A stretch of DNA of 64,000 nt, from NCBI GenBank assembly GCA_964036195.1, contig OZ038456.1, positions 19,592,001 to 19,656,000 of the forward strand, in the 5' to 3' direction. Every line of letters starts with the position of its first letter. The stretch's first letter is position 1. The DNA is from Sphaerolaimus hirsutus (Eukaryota; Nematoda; Chromadorea; Monhysterida; Sphaerolaimidae). The position numbers were made by a program, and so were the translations under genes. Below are positions 10,420 to 20,424 of this stretch, in pieces. The notes below the pieces were generated by a model that worked only from the letters and a program-made list of their open reading frames with translations, ran no database searches and had not been told where the DNA came from.

Positions 10420-10580
10420 CTGCGAAATTACATTTTTTAGATTTTAAAAAGTTATTTTGAAAATAAAGTTGAAAAACCATTAAGGCAGAATAGCAGAGCA
10501 TTTTGACCTCTCCGTTCAGTTTAATGTCCCTTTCCTTTCCATCCAATTAAACAGAGAAGTGAAATGAAGTCATATTTAGG

Positions 10581-11800
10581 TATACTCGGCGGACCGCAAA
10601 GTATGCGCCCTAAATTATTTTTGTCTTAGTCGATAACGCGCGTGTGGGGGTAGTAATGTACGCACAAAAAAAGACAAATATTCCAAAAATGAAAAAGGCG
10701 GAGTCGCGTACAAGAATGAATGTTTTTTCCCGAAACGTTGTTCTTTTTTCTGTGGAACAATTTTTATTTTATTGACGATAACGTCATGATGGAGTGTAGT
10801 GATGGAAAAGCGCCAGAAAAAAGGGCGCCAGGCGCCAATGGCGCCGTGGCGCCATTGAGAAAGTGGGCGCCACATAAAAAGGGCGCCAGGCGCCAAGGGC
10901 ACCATGGCGCCATTCAAAAAGTGGGCGCCAAGCGCCAGGGGCGCCACGAAAAGAGGGCGCCAAGCGCCAAGGGCGCCATGGCGCCATTTGAAAAATAATT
11001 TAAAAATTTAAAAATGGCGCCAAGGGCGCCGGGATAATTAAGTGCGTACGATACCCTGTGTGCGCTAAAAATGTTTCTCCAGTGCTGCAATGCACACATT
11101 CAATACTTTTTTCACTTCTCCAGGTTCCAGGTTGTAATCGACAAAAACGAGACGAGCAACAATTTTTTTGCATACCGTACTTAACATTAAACTACATAAC
11201 ACAATGAATTTGTTAGTTGATAAAACGATGTACCTATTCACTTGGAATAGATTTTTTCCAATGGCTGTTTTCTTGAAATGGATGAAAATGGAATTGCGAC
11301 GATTTAAATCCATACATTTACAAGTTTGCAAATGTATGCACCAAATGTATAAATTCAACGGTCCATCATTCTCAGCTTCTTAGCCATCAGACGCATCTGA
11401 TGAACCGTTGAACGAAATATTTTCATCCACTCGCATCCGTTCGTCCACTTTTATTGTGAATTTCAATTATTCACGGAAACTCTGTTTTATTTTTTCATTC
11501 ACGTAGCACTCACCTTGAAAACATGCTGGCGCTATTTTGGCGCCATTTCATGGCAGGGCGCCAGGCGCCAAGGGCGCCACGGGAAAAGGGCGCCAAGCGC
11601 CAAGGGCGCTATGGCGCCTTTCAAAAAGTGGGCGCCAGGCGCCAAGGGCGCCACAGAAAAAGGGCGCCAAGCGCCAATGGCGGCATGGCGCGGCGCCCTT
11701 TGGCGCCCTCAAATGGCGCCAGCGCCATGGCGCCATTCCATCACTAATGGAGTGTTTGTTTCTTATAGAAAAATGCATAGCGTGCGGTCCGCCGAGTATA
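10581..11800. mobile_element. Element with TATACTCGGCGGACCGCA ends, hosting a nested hAT
   Basis: TATACTCGGCGGACCGCA at the left pairs with TGCGGTCCGCCGAGTATA at the right. Most of its length is the nested GGCGCC element. A relative with the same left end is at about 62056-62255. Confidence 0.65.
10797..11746. mobile_element. hAT-like MITE with GGCGCC arrays
   Basis: The ends are TAGTGATGGAA and TTCCATCACTA, with a perfect 8-bp duplication ATGGAGTG at 10789-10796 and 11747-11754. Both subterminal regions (about 10810-11025 and 11535-11735) are arrays of GGCGCC spaced by short linkers. ORFs across these arrays are compositional. Confidence 0.85.
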
Positions 11801-11937
11801 TAAATATATTTTACGATATGTGTCGAAAAGAGTTTTGTGGATTTCGATAATTACACCTAGTAAGTGTTTTAGAACAATATCAATACCGTACCCTCTTTTG
11901 AACTATCTCCAGAAAACATCTGACATCATCTCACTTA

Positions 11938-12306
11938 CCGTATTTACTCGAAAAATCGCCCCAGGAATTATTTTTTCGTCAAACTTTTTTTTTTTGGGGG
12001 GGGGGGGCTATAAGACGGGAGAATTATTCAACGGGAGATTATATTTCCATAGAAATTTTTCAAGCATGTTTCTAGCAATTCATTTCATGAAATATGCTGT
12101 ATTAACAGCATATAATGCAATTTTTGTTCAAATTATAGACAGCAAATTGATATTATGGCTAGGGGGGGTATTCGAACGGGGAATTAATTTTTCTCCACTC
12201 GTCTAGCAGGGGGGACTTATTCTAGGAAGAACTATTCAACAAGGGGGATTTATTCAAGATGGAGGAATTGAATATCCAAGAGGAAGAATTATTCAAGTAA
12301 ATATGC
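11938..12306. mobile_element. Degenerate TA-type MITE
   Basis: The left end CCGTATTTACTCGAAAAATCG and right end ATTCAAGTAAATATG are imperfect inverted repeats. Several GGGGG-ATTATTC words lie inside. It is in receptor intron 8. Confidence 0.55.
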
Positions 12307-12395
12307 TATTTATTCACTGGGAGGCAACAAAGTGCACATAAACCTACTCACATGTCAAATTACCCCTAAGCCCTAATTCAATAAAAATAAATCAC

Positions 12396-12568
12396 CTCAA
12401 AAAACAGTTGAATATCACCAGTATGCTGACCAAATCTGTCAAATATCTGTACAGTGGTTTAGAATGAAACGTCTCACTGTCAATGAAAAGCAGGTAGACC
12501 AAGCTATCACTTCTCTCCACAATTCTGACAAACAATTCCACTGAATTACAGGTCAAAGTCGCTGAGAC
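12396..12568 (-). CDS. Receptor copy A exon 8 (helix 6 to helix 7)
   Basis: It continues helix 6 (SATLTCNSVELFVRI), an outer loop and helix 7 (LTDLVSILVIFNCFLR). The donor is GTGATT, phase 2. The 5' border is uncertain: exact removal of the element would need a TG acceptor. Splicing at the internal GTAAAAG and TTTACAG sites would be in frame but adds 12 residues to helix 6. Confidence 0.65.
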
Positions 12569-12572
12569 CAGG

Positions 12573-12958
12573 GGCAGTCCCAGACCCTGTAAAATGCCCT
12601 GTAAAGTGTAAAAGACACTGTAAAATGTCATGTGTCGTGTATAAAATGTCATGTGTCGTGTAAAAGACCCTGTAAAATGTCATGTATCGCGTAAAAGAAT
12701 CTGCAAAATGTCATGTATCATGTAAACACCTGTAAAGTGTTATGTGTATCCAAATCTTATCGTGTCGTATCCAAATCTCATGTGTTTGCATTCAAATCTT
12801 GCCCAAAAGAAAGATTTGGATACAAAAACATAAGATATGGATACGATACAATAAGATTTGGCTACACATGACACTTTACAGGGTCTTTTACATGACACAC
12901 AACATTTTACATGGTCTTCTACACTTTTCCATGTCTTTTACAAGGTCTGGGACTGGCA
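12573..12958. mobile_element. Introner-like MITE in helix 6 of receptor A
   Basis: CCAGG is duplicated at 12568-12572 and 12959-12963. A long hairpin includes CCCTGTAAAATG and TATCCAAATCTTA words with their complements. It separates two halves of helix 6 exactly, in both copies (copy B 60566-60923). Confidence 0.8.
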
Positions 12959-12959
12959 C

Positions 12960-13045
12960 CAGGGCGATAATTGTGATTGTGGCCCTGCGCACCCTCCTAG
13001 CTGCGCGCGCCCTTTCTGCGTCGTAGAGGGGTGCCCCCATAACGC
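12960..13045 (-). CDS. Receptor copy A exon 7 (start of helix 6)
   Basis: The acceptor is CCCCCCACAG. It encodes an Arg-rich cytoplasmic run (ERARAARRVRRAT) and the start of helix 6, ending at the border of introner-like element 12573-12958 (donor GTGCCAG). It is phase 0 at the end. Confidence 0.7.
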
Positions 13046-13182
13046 CTGTGGGGGGGGGGGGGGTAGGAGAAATGTGCCTAAGCACACGTTGATACAGTTT
13101 GAAAATAACTCATTTCAGTAAACTGAAGTTGTTCAAAGCTGATTTATGAGTTTTCACAATTTTTAAAAAATTTGGTTGTGGA

Positions 13183-13958
13183 CAGGGTTGGCAAAATCTC
13201 AGAAAAGAATAAAAATAAAATAAAAATAAAATGGAAAATTGAAGAATAAAATAAAATAAAATAAAATGGAAAATTTCAATAAAAATTGTATAAAAATTCG
13301 AATTTTTGTAAATTTTTTGTAAAATTGTATACAAATTCATATTTTTGTAGAAATTGTATAAAAATTCATATTTTTTGTAAAAAATTTTTCTGTTGTTTAT
13401 AGTTCAACCTGTTCATTCACGGAGCTGGGGCAGTCCCAAGCCACGTAAAGTGTCAAAATGTCATGTGAAATGGAATGGAAAGTGTCAATTTTCATGAAAA
13501 TGTTAAGTAAAGTGTCAATTGTCATGACAAATATAAATTAAAGTTGAAACTGTAAAGTAGATTGTATCCAAATGTTATCTTTTGTATCCAAATCTTGTTG
13601 TTTTAGTAACCAAATCTTATGTGAACATTTGGATACAAAAACATAACACATAAACTAGCTAACAATACCTACTGCATGCAACTTTTGCAAAGTAATGGAA
13701 AAATTTGTCACATGTTTTTCATGTTTAGGTTTAATTATCACATTTTTCTGACCTTGTATGCAAGATTCTGATTTTTTGTAAAATTTCTGTAAAATTTTTG
13801 TAAAATTTTTGTAAAATGGTCCATTTTATTATTTTATTATTATTTCGGAATAAAATAAAATAAAATAAAATGAAACAAGAATAAAATAAAAATAAAATAC
13901 ATTTTTATACAATTTTTATACAATTTGTATACAAATGATTTTTATAAAACCAACCCTG
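13183..13958. mobile_element. hAT-like MITE with AATAAAAT arrays
   Basis: It begins CAGGGTTGGCAAAATC and ends AACCAACCCTG, with an 8-bp duplication GTTGTGGA at 13175-13182 and 13959-13966. Copy B has the empty site (about 61145). An introner-like inverted repeat (about 13424-13690) is embedded in it. Confidence 0.85.
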
Positions 13959-13990
13959 GTTGTGGATTAATTCAATTGGGGCTGATGTAA

Positions 13991-14058
13991 GTACAAAGTA
14001 TGTTAAAGTGTATGTATGTACAAAGTATGTTAAAGTGTATGTATGTACAAAGTACAGA
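13991..14058. repeat. 27-bp tandem repeat
   Basis: A unit starting GTACAAAGTATGTTAAAGTG is present about two and a half times. Copy B has a single unit near 61180. It is in receptor intron 6. Confidence 0.8.
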
Positions 14059-14367
14059 ATAAATAGTTGAAGACGGAAAAGCTACCACAGTAAAAGCAAA
14101 ACTGGTAAACCTGAATGCTCGTTTTTTTAAAAATTATGGAACATTTTCTGTTTCCATAAAAATTTCTGCCATATCTGGGCAAATTTAGCTTTTTATTCTC
14201 ATGTTTTCTGCCATTTCATTTTTAGTTGGTTCATTTTCAGTGTCAGAGTGCTTTTTCTCAAAATAAACCCCCACCCCTGAAATCAACGGAACCCATCCCC
14301 AACCCTAGGTATCTTTTAAGGATACACCGTAATCAAATGTTGCCCCCCCCCGCGACCCAAAACTCAC

Positions 14368-14618
14368 TCATAGTAGAGCAATTTATTCGCATCGCAGCGG
14401 CGGGCGGCGGTTGAAATTTGAGCATCAAAACAATGATAACATTCAACAAAACTAGAATGGAAAATGGTAAAAATGTCTGCAACACGGGCAGATATTTGGC
14501 GTTGTAAGCGTCGTAAATTGGATTTCTAGCTAATATAGCCCTCCATTTGTATTGTTTGTAGGGCTCGTGCGCGCATTCGGGATTGTACTCGATCACGTAT
14601 TCGTGGTATTTCCAGATT
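14368..14618 (-). CDS. Receptor copy A exon 6 (outer loop 2, helix 5)
   Basis: The acceptor is CACACACGCAG. It encodes a charged outer loop with a conserved Cys (NPECAHEPYKQYKW) and helix 5 (VLQTFLPFSILVLLNVIIVL). The donor is GTGAGT, phase 1. Coding sequence is nearly identical in copy B. Confidence 0.8.
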
Positions 14619-14895
14619 CTGCGTGTGTGGATATAATCAAAAGTACTGTATAGGTATTTTTGAATAGGCGTTTTTGAGGGATGTAAACACCTCACAATCA
14701 GCGTTGGCGAAGTATCAGAAAAAAATAAAATGGAAAATTTAACGATAAAATAAAAATTGACCTTGCCCTAGAGAGACCGAATCCCTTGAACCTGAACCAA
14801 ACTTTTTTGGAACCGATGCCCAATACCCGATACCCAAACCCGAAAATTTTGTAACCCTAACCCAGTAAAAAAATGCACTCTCAATCAAATCCAAC

Positions 14896-15044
14896 CTAGC
14901 AGCGATAGACAACACCAACAATCCAGCTATACAAGCCAATCTGGCAACGGTGGTTGACACGATTCTGGCCCAGGCCCTGGCGCATGCACAACCGAACACC
15001 TTGGGCATGAGCATTGGAGCGTTCACGCTGGCGTTCGTGTTGGC
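14896..15044 (-). CDS. Receptor copy A exon 5 (helix 4)
   Basis: The acceptor CCCCCAG is formed by the introner end plus its CAGG duplicate. It encodes ANTNASVNAPMLM, then ARIVSTTVARLACIAGLLVL (helix 4). The donor is GTTGGA, phase 2. Differences from copy B are mostly synonymous in this frame. Confidence 0.7.
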
Positions 15045-15047
15045 CTG

Positions 15048-15406
15048 GGGGCAGTCCCAGAGCGTGTAAAAGACTGTAAAGTGTAAAAGACCCCGTGAAA
15101 TGTCGTGTAAAAAACCGTGTAAAATGTCAGATGTCATGTAAAACCGCGTGTAAAGTGTCATGCATATCCAAATTTTATTGTATCATATCCAGATCGTAGG
15201 TTTTAGTATCCAAATACTATGACCAAACGTACGATTTGGTTACAAAGACAAGATTTGGATAGTATACAATAAGATTGAAGTGTCTTTTACATGACGTTTG
15301 ACACTTTACAGGGTCATTTACATGGCACCTGACATTTTACAGAGTCTTTTACACTTTCCAGGGTATTTTACACTTCACAAGGCTTTTACAGGGTCTGGAA
15401 CTGGCA
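15048..15406. mobile_element. Introner-like MITE forming receptor intron 4
   Basis: CCTG is duplicated at 15044-15047 and 15407-15410. On the gene strand the intron is exactly the element plus one duplicate: it starts GTGCCAG and ends GCCCCCAG. Both flanking exons are phase 0. The same holds at 62459-62734. Confidence 0.85.
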
Positions 15407-15407
15407 C

Positions 15408-15584
15408 CTGCTGCATGTCCACTGACAGCAGTGCATTGTCACCAGTGGCTGCTGGCTGATCTGACATGGGTGCTGACAGGCCAGTATTGTGGATTGAGTT
15501 GTATTGTTGGTGGAAGGGTGGCTGCGGAATTTCGTGGTAGGCTTGTGGTTTTGGCTGTGCTCGTGTGCCAGAATTCTGGTGAGC
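15408..15584 (-). CDS. Receptor copy A exon 4 (Gln/Pro-rich loop)
   Basis: The acceptor is CCAATCCAACAG. It is 177 bp, phase 0 at both ends, and encodes a Q/P/S-rich extension of intracellular loop 2 ending LLSVDMQQ. The donor GTGCCAG is the end of the introner-like element 15048-15406. Confidence 0.6.
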
Positions 15585-15721
15585 CTGTTGGATTGGTGTG
15601 GAGGGTTTGACTAAATGTCAAGTTTGAGGCTGTTAGATACCCTGTCATTCCATCACTTGGCTGGTGATGAAAAGTGATTTCAAAGTGCCAAAGCAAAAGT
15701 GCTATGATAGTTGTTTAAACA

Positions 15722-15950
15722 TTTTGTAGTGAAACTTCTGGTGCCACTCCTAAAGCCTATAAAATGCCGTTTAAACTGTTGAATGTCATGCAGTGTCAAA
15801 AGTCATGTCAAATGCCCTGTAAAATGTTCTAAATCTAAAAGTGTTTTTTTTCTGGAGCTTTTGACATTTTAAAGGGCATCTATGTGACTTTTGACACATT
15901 GCATGTCATTTGATATTTCACAGTGCTTTTCACAGAGTCCGAGAGTAGAC
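15722..15950. mobile_element. Introner-like MITE, opposite orientation
   Basis: The GTGCCACTCC end is at the left here, and the right end is AGTGCTTTTCACAGAGTCC. The internal TGTCAAAAGTCA inverted repeats match the family. It lies inside receptor intron 3; the copy B counterpart is about 63070-63282. Confidence 0.55.
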
Positions 15951-15965
15951 CCTTTTAAATCTCAC

Positions 15966-16216
15966 CCACCCACAAACCAAATCAGTGCCACCACCAGCAA
16001 AATCACCATTGCCACAATTGTCATGATGATTTATAGTCTGCGCATAACCATCCAGCCTCCCAAGCTCATTAGATAACTGTTCATTAGATAAGTTGTCCAG
16101 ATTGCTGTGGTGCTGGTCGCTCATCAGACGGCCATCTGTGTGCTTCTGAGACGAGCACATGGCCAGGGCGCGGTCCATTGTGGCCAGGATTATTAGGTAG
16201 GTGCTGGCGAATTGAC
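15966..16216 (-). CDS. Receptor copy A exon 3 (helix 3 end, loop 2)
   Basis: The acceptor is CCCCACACAG. It encodes FASTYLIILATMDRALAMC, the helix 3 end with DRA replacing DRY, then a hydrophilic Ser/Asn/Gln-rich loop. The donor GTGAGA is in phase 0. A different frame of the 3' half encodes a strikingly hydrophobic stretch (see findings). Confidence 0.7.
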
Positions 16217-16628
16217 CTGTGTGGGGGGGAATGTTTTTGCGGGGGGGGGGGGGGTTAATGGGGAGTTTGAGTAACTTGGAAAATTTAGTTTTCCATTTGG
16301 AAAATTTTTATTTTGAAAAGATATGTTATCAATGTGCAATATCAATCTCCCTGCTATGTATACAAGTTAATGTAAGTATTTGTGTTCATGCAGTTGAGTT
16401 AGGTAAATGTGACTGCACTGGTGGTTGTTAAGTAGTTTGATAATTTATAACTTTTATATACACTTGTAGCTGTGGGGTATAATATGTTTTTGGGCTAAAT
16501 TGATCCCTCCCAATATCAAACTGCATTTTCAATGTTACAATGTTGTAGTAATCTTCAACCTAGCCATCAGCCTGCAGCCATAAAAAAATCAAACATTCCA
16601 AAAAAATCCCCAAAAATCCCCCACCCAC

Positions 16629-16789
16629 ATATAGTGCTCACAGTAATCAAAGGCACCGCATACGCATGCCATATATGGTACAGCCAGCTGGCTTCATAGT
16701 GCACCCATAAAACATCCCCGCTGAAAAGCGCCATGTAAATCACGGACATTACCACGTCGAACATGGCCAGGAAACCCAGGTAGATTGAA
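16629..16789 (-). CDS. Receptor copy A exon 2 (helix 2 to helix 3)
   Basis: The acceptor is ACAATCCAG and the donor GTGGGT. It encodes YLGFLAMFDVVMSVIYMALF (helix 2), then a first outer loop with W residues, then the start of helix 3 (PLITVSTIC). It is phase 1 at the 3' end. Confidence 0.8.
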
Positions 16790-17275
16790 CTGGATTGTCT
16801 GATGTAGAATGGGGGGGGGGTATATTGATGGGGGTTGTGGGGGGTTTGAGGTTTGTTATGCTAGTGAACAAGTGCCAGGGCAATGGGGGTTAAGTGGTGA
16901 ATGAAGTGCCAAGTGAGGGCATAAGTAAGTAAAGTGTTAACAAGTAAAGTGTTGATAAAGTTGTAAATAGTGTCAATTGATTGTGACTTACGATGGGTAA
17001 GTTCTCCAAAAAAATACTTTCTGTGTTTTGAGTTTTTCAAAAATGAATACCTGTGTTTTGAGTTTTTTTCTTGAAAAAAAACTTGAGTAACTCTGTTTTT
17101 ATTTCTGTGTTTTTTTGTAAAAACTCAAGTTTTTTGAGTTTTTTTTCCAAAAAATTCAAGTTTCCCCCCCAAAAATTTTGATTTACAGCATTTTGATCTG
17201 GAAACAGTGGTTTTCTTATAAAATATTGGTTTTGCACATGTTTTAACTGCACATAACATTTGTGTATTCATTCAA

Positions 17276-17521
17276 GTGTCGAAAAAGTCCATAAAAATGT
17301 CCACAATGAGGACATCAACATCAAAATGCCCAGAAACGACAATTTACGGAGTACTCACAAATTCTTCAATGGATGTGCACTGTATGGAAGACTACGGAAT
17401 TGATTTGAACTACAACTACCATATTACCTCGAAATACCCCCATGGCATTATTATTTCATCAGAAAGTTTTGTAAGGATCATAGAAAATTGTAGGCATTTA
17501 CATACCCAAAACAGGTTATAA
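17276..17521 (+). CDS. Short ORF inside a hAT-like MITE (unidentified)
   Basis: It encodes about 50 element-derived residues (MSKKSIKMSTMRTSTS, then TNSSMDVHCMEDY) before running into a nested MITE. A related frame is on the minus strand at 54184-54411 in the inverted sister element. I do not recognise the protein; it may be a relic or captured fragment. Confidence 0.3.
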   Translation: MSKKSIKMSTMRTSTSKCPETTIYGVLTNSSMDVHCMEDYGIDLNYNYHITSKYPHGIIISSESFVRIIENCRHLHTQNRL

Positions 17522-17751
17522 ATGCGTACAAACAAAATATATTTGAAATAAACATGTAGATAGCTACACAACCTAGTACAGTCTATGTGTAGCTGCGATG
17601 CAAATTAGCAGTAATAAATACACCATGTACATTGGATACATGATGTACATCATCCCGGAGGGGGGGTATTTTGAGGGGGGCGGGGCTTATTATTTCACCA
17701 GTCCATTTTGAGGGGAGTTAATTCAAGGGGGGTTAATTCAAGGTAATAAGG
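17419..17751. mobile_element. TA-type MITE nested in the ACACAGAAA element
   Basis: It runs from CCATATTACCTCG to AGGTAATAAGG between TA dinucleotides. The sister element at 53887-54718 is uninterrupted at this point. Confidence 0.75.
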
Positions 17752-18201
17752 TATACTTAAATGTCAAAACTTAAGTTGTCAAATCCACCATGAGATGTGC
17801 ATACCATCATGAATTCCTTTTTTGTACCATTATAAAATATGAATACATTATGTACATAAATATTTACATACTATAGATGCTTAGGTATCTTATCTTCTTT
17901 AGTTTAACCGAATTAATGTGCATTCATCCGCTTCGCTGAAAAAAACACAAAAACTCAAAAAAAAATTCTGTGTTTCCGTGTTTCTGTGTTTCTGTGTTCT
18001 CCAAAAAAAACTCATTTGAGTTTTGAGTTTTTCAAAATTTATGAGTTTCCGTGTTTCTGTGTAAAACAAAAACACAGAAACTCAATGAGTTTCTGTGTTC
18101 AATTTCTGTGTTTTTTCCATCGTTGACCATTACTTGTGATTTACCACCTTTCCTGGCACTTGTGCACTTCAGGAATTGGTATCTGTATCAACATGAAAAT
18201 A

Positions 18202-18650
18202 CCGTATTTCCTCGACATTCCCCCCCTCGAAATACCCCCTCCCCCCTCGAAATACCCCCCTCCCTCAAAATGGACACTATGAGCTTATAAACCCCCTCGA
18301 AATATCCCCCCCCAAATATGGTGTATAGAGAACGTAAATGACAAAAGCTACGGTTTGTGATCTGGGAAACGTAAACACACGTGAAAAACAATGACTGTGT
18401 TATGTTAGAACAGGGTTTATACCGTCTACGTACATATATATATATGTCTATAGAGTCATATACATGGCGGATTTTGTTGCATTTTTTGACGTCTGTGTAC
18501 GTTACAGACAACAATTTAGTACTGGGATTTCAAAAAATTTCTGGCGAAAAAATACCCCCCTCCCCCTCGAAATACCCTCCTCGTTTAACCCCCCTCAAAA
18601 ATCTCACTCTGAAAACATAAACCCCCTAGGGGTATTTCGAGGAAATACAG
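18202..18650. mobile_element. Long TA-type MITE next to the LTR element
   Basis: The ends are CCGTATTTCCTCG and CGAGGAAATACAG between TA dinucleotides, with C-rich margins. The central block includes GTGTATAGAGAACGTAAATG. It ends 38 bp before the LTR element's target duplication. Confidence 0.8.
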
Positions 18651-18688
18651 TAGATTGCCAATAAAAAACACCACGCCACTAATATGGC

Positions 18689-18692
18689 TGTG
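18689..18692. repeat. Target-site duplication, left (TGTG)
   Basis: TGTG precedes the 5' LTR and recurs at 36257-36260 right after the 3' LTR, so this is an intact insertion rather than a recombinant. Confidence 0.8.
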
Positions 18693-19522
18693 TATAGGTG
18701 GAAATATGGCTAGCCAATCATGCGTAAAAACGTAACGACAATTTTTGTGCAGACACTCCGACGACTCGAGGACGACCATGTGTGACTGAATGACGGCCCG
18801 CGGTGCACAGGGAAGTCACAGTGAACGTGCGGTTCGCTGTGCACTGCAAATCCGCCAACGAAGCCGCAGCCCCAGGACGGTACGCCCGAATGGACACTAC
18901 TGCGGCCATGATTTTATTAAATATTTTCCTTTCCGTTAATTACGTAATTACTTCCCGTGTGATGTTAATTTTTCATTTCATGTTTTATTAATTAAGCTAA
19001 TTAGGTTACCCGCATTTTAAGTTAATTAAGTGATTATTTTCGTTTTTTAAATGCATTTCCCAATATGTACTTTCGAATGTTATAATTTTTAGGTTTTACC
19101 AAGTTTACATTTTTGGTCAAAAGGGTGCAGTGTCTGGGAATGGGTTAGAAAGGCTTTAATGTTTCTAGTTAAGCTAAAAGGTGTTGACTCTGTTAAACGC
19201 TTAGACGCCCCGATAGATAACATTCAGAAAATTCCCCGACCAAGTGCATTTTTTATTTAGGACTAGGTAATGGGTGGAAAAGTGGCAAACGGCAATTATT
19301 GTCGGCATGCGACTGCAAGACACATGCAGAGCACAGTTTACAGTGAAGAGCACAGCAGTGCCAATTAATTATTCCCATCACCCAGGGTGATTGGTGAACT
19401 CACAAGTGCTAGTGTCTTGTGGCGTGTGTTCAGGCCCGAAGTTCCAACCCTTACCCGGCAATGCAATAACCTTGAACAACCCCCGCAAATGAGCGTTCTT
19501 TCTGTGGCCTTGGTCGGGCGCG

Positions 19523-19530
19523 CTATAAAA
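19523..19530 (+). promoter_or_regulatory. Probable LTR TATA box
   Basis: CTATAAAA, preceded by a GC-rich stretch, lies in the middle of the LTR where a U3/R promoter is expected. Same sequence in the 3' LTR at 35413-35420. Confidence 0.5.
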
Positions 19531-19972
19531 TATTTTCACCTAAAGGGGCGCAGGTTGATAACACGTGTCACACCACCTGCTCTAGACTGTACCGTAACCT
19601 CTGAATAGAAACCCAGTTCCTGACACTCACCTACGAGATAATTTGTATTTTAATTATGTCATAGATAATCACAGTTACTTCACGCTTGGTTTAATTCACG
19701 TTTGCACCCTTTTTATTTAATTAGTTATTTTTTCCCGCATTTAATTAAATTACTTGTGCCTTGTACGCTATGTTAACAGTTTTCCAGTGATCATTGATTT
19801 CGCCTTATAATTCGCTCATTACGGTTAATTGTTGTGTCTCAGATTTAGTATTCATTCCTCTTATGGTAGATTTTTGGTGATTATAAAACGCGCTGATTTT
19901 ACATTTTTTCACCCACTAGAGGCTATACGACTCACTTGAGCTATTGTGAAATTGACTCTGATTATATTGCTA

Positions 19973-19978
19973 AATAAA
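19973..19978 (+). terminator. LTR polyadenylation signal
   Basis: AATAAA lies about 445 bp after the TATA box, so R would be roughly 19555-19995. The active copy would be the 3' LTR one at 35863-35868. Confidence 0.5.
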
Positions 19979-20126
19979 GTTCCTGTGAATCCAACTTGGT
20001 CCCCCTGAAGTATACTAACTGCTTGAATTTTAATTTGAATTTTATTAATTACGGCTTTATTTTTATTTACGGCTTATTAACAAGTAATCGAAGTAATCCG
20101 CCGGCTGCAATTACGAAAGGGATTTG

Positions 20127-20132
20127 GTAAGT
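20127..20132 (+). promoter_or_regulatory. Candidate splice donor in U5
   Basis: TTTG followed by GTAAGT lies downstream of R, so it would be present in the leader of every transcript. It could serve as the common donor for a subgenomic helicase mRNA. Confidence 0.4.
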
Positions 20133-20368
20133 TGTTGTGTCCGTCCTCAGGAACTGTCAGGACCCCAAGGGGTACTGGCGCCGTTCCTGATTTGCGTGTA
20201 AAATCCCCGTACCATAAAAACAACCATTTATTTAATTACGCACGCAATTAAAAGCGCAAAGGGACCGGAATTTACAATTCTCCGCCGCGGCAAATTCGAC
20301 GAGTGGCGTATTTTTGTGGTAAAAACGGAAACTAGTAAAATTAGTAAAAACGTAAAATATCTGACAAC

Positions 20369-20390
20369 TGGTAGCGTAGCGAGTGGTTTC
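20369..20390 (+). other. Primer-binding site, tRNA-iMet-like
   Basis: Two bases after the LTR, TGGTAGC matches the complement of an initiator tRNA-Met 3' end. A second match, TGGTTTC, follows at a slightly altered spacing. Confidence 0.6.
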
Positions 20391-20424
20391 CTAAGCAAGC
20401 CATAAAGTTTTCTGTCTGGGGCGC

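Larger units (their letters stand above)
16990..18127. mobile_element. hAT-like MITE with ACACAGAAA arrays and a conserved ORF
   Basis: The ends are ACGATGGGTAAG and CCATCGTTG. Subterminal regions are long runs of ACTCAAAAC and ACACAGAAA words. The centre holds an ORF (17276-17521) whose start matches one in the copy at 53887-54718. A TA-type MITE (17419-17751) is nested. Confidence 0.7.
18693..20366 (+). repeat. 5' LTR
   Basis: 1674 bp, ending CTGACA. It starts TATAGGTGG where the 3' LTR has TGTAGGTGG, so the canonical TG has mutated here. I found ten differences from the 3' LTR, all transitions. Confidence 0.95.

Noticed and set aside
10615..11778. Ala/Pro/Arg-rich ORFs (for example GAKRQGRHEKRAPSAKGA)
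   Set aside because: They are translations of GGCGCC arrays in a MITE, open in several frames on both strands.
12742..12895. CRISPR-like spaced repeats (TATCCAAATCT)
   Set aside because: They are inverted-repeat words of an introner-like hairpin in animal DNA, without regular spacers.
13200..13960. AATAAA-rich stretches as polyadenylation sites
   Set aside because: They are arrays internal to hAT-like MITEs.
19387..19608. 73-residue ORF in each LTR
   Set aside because: It spans the promoter region and has no recognisable motif; LTRs are similar by duplication, so conservation is not evidence.
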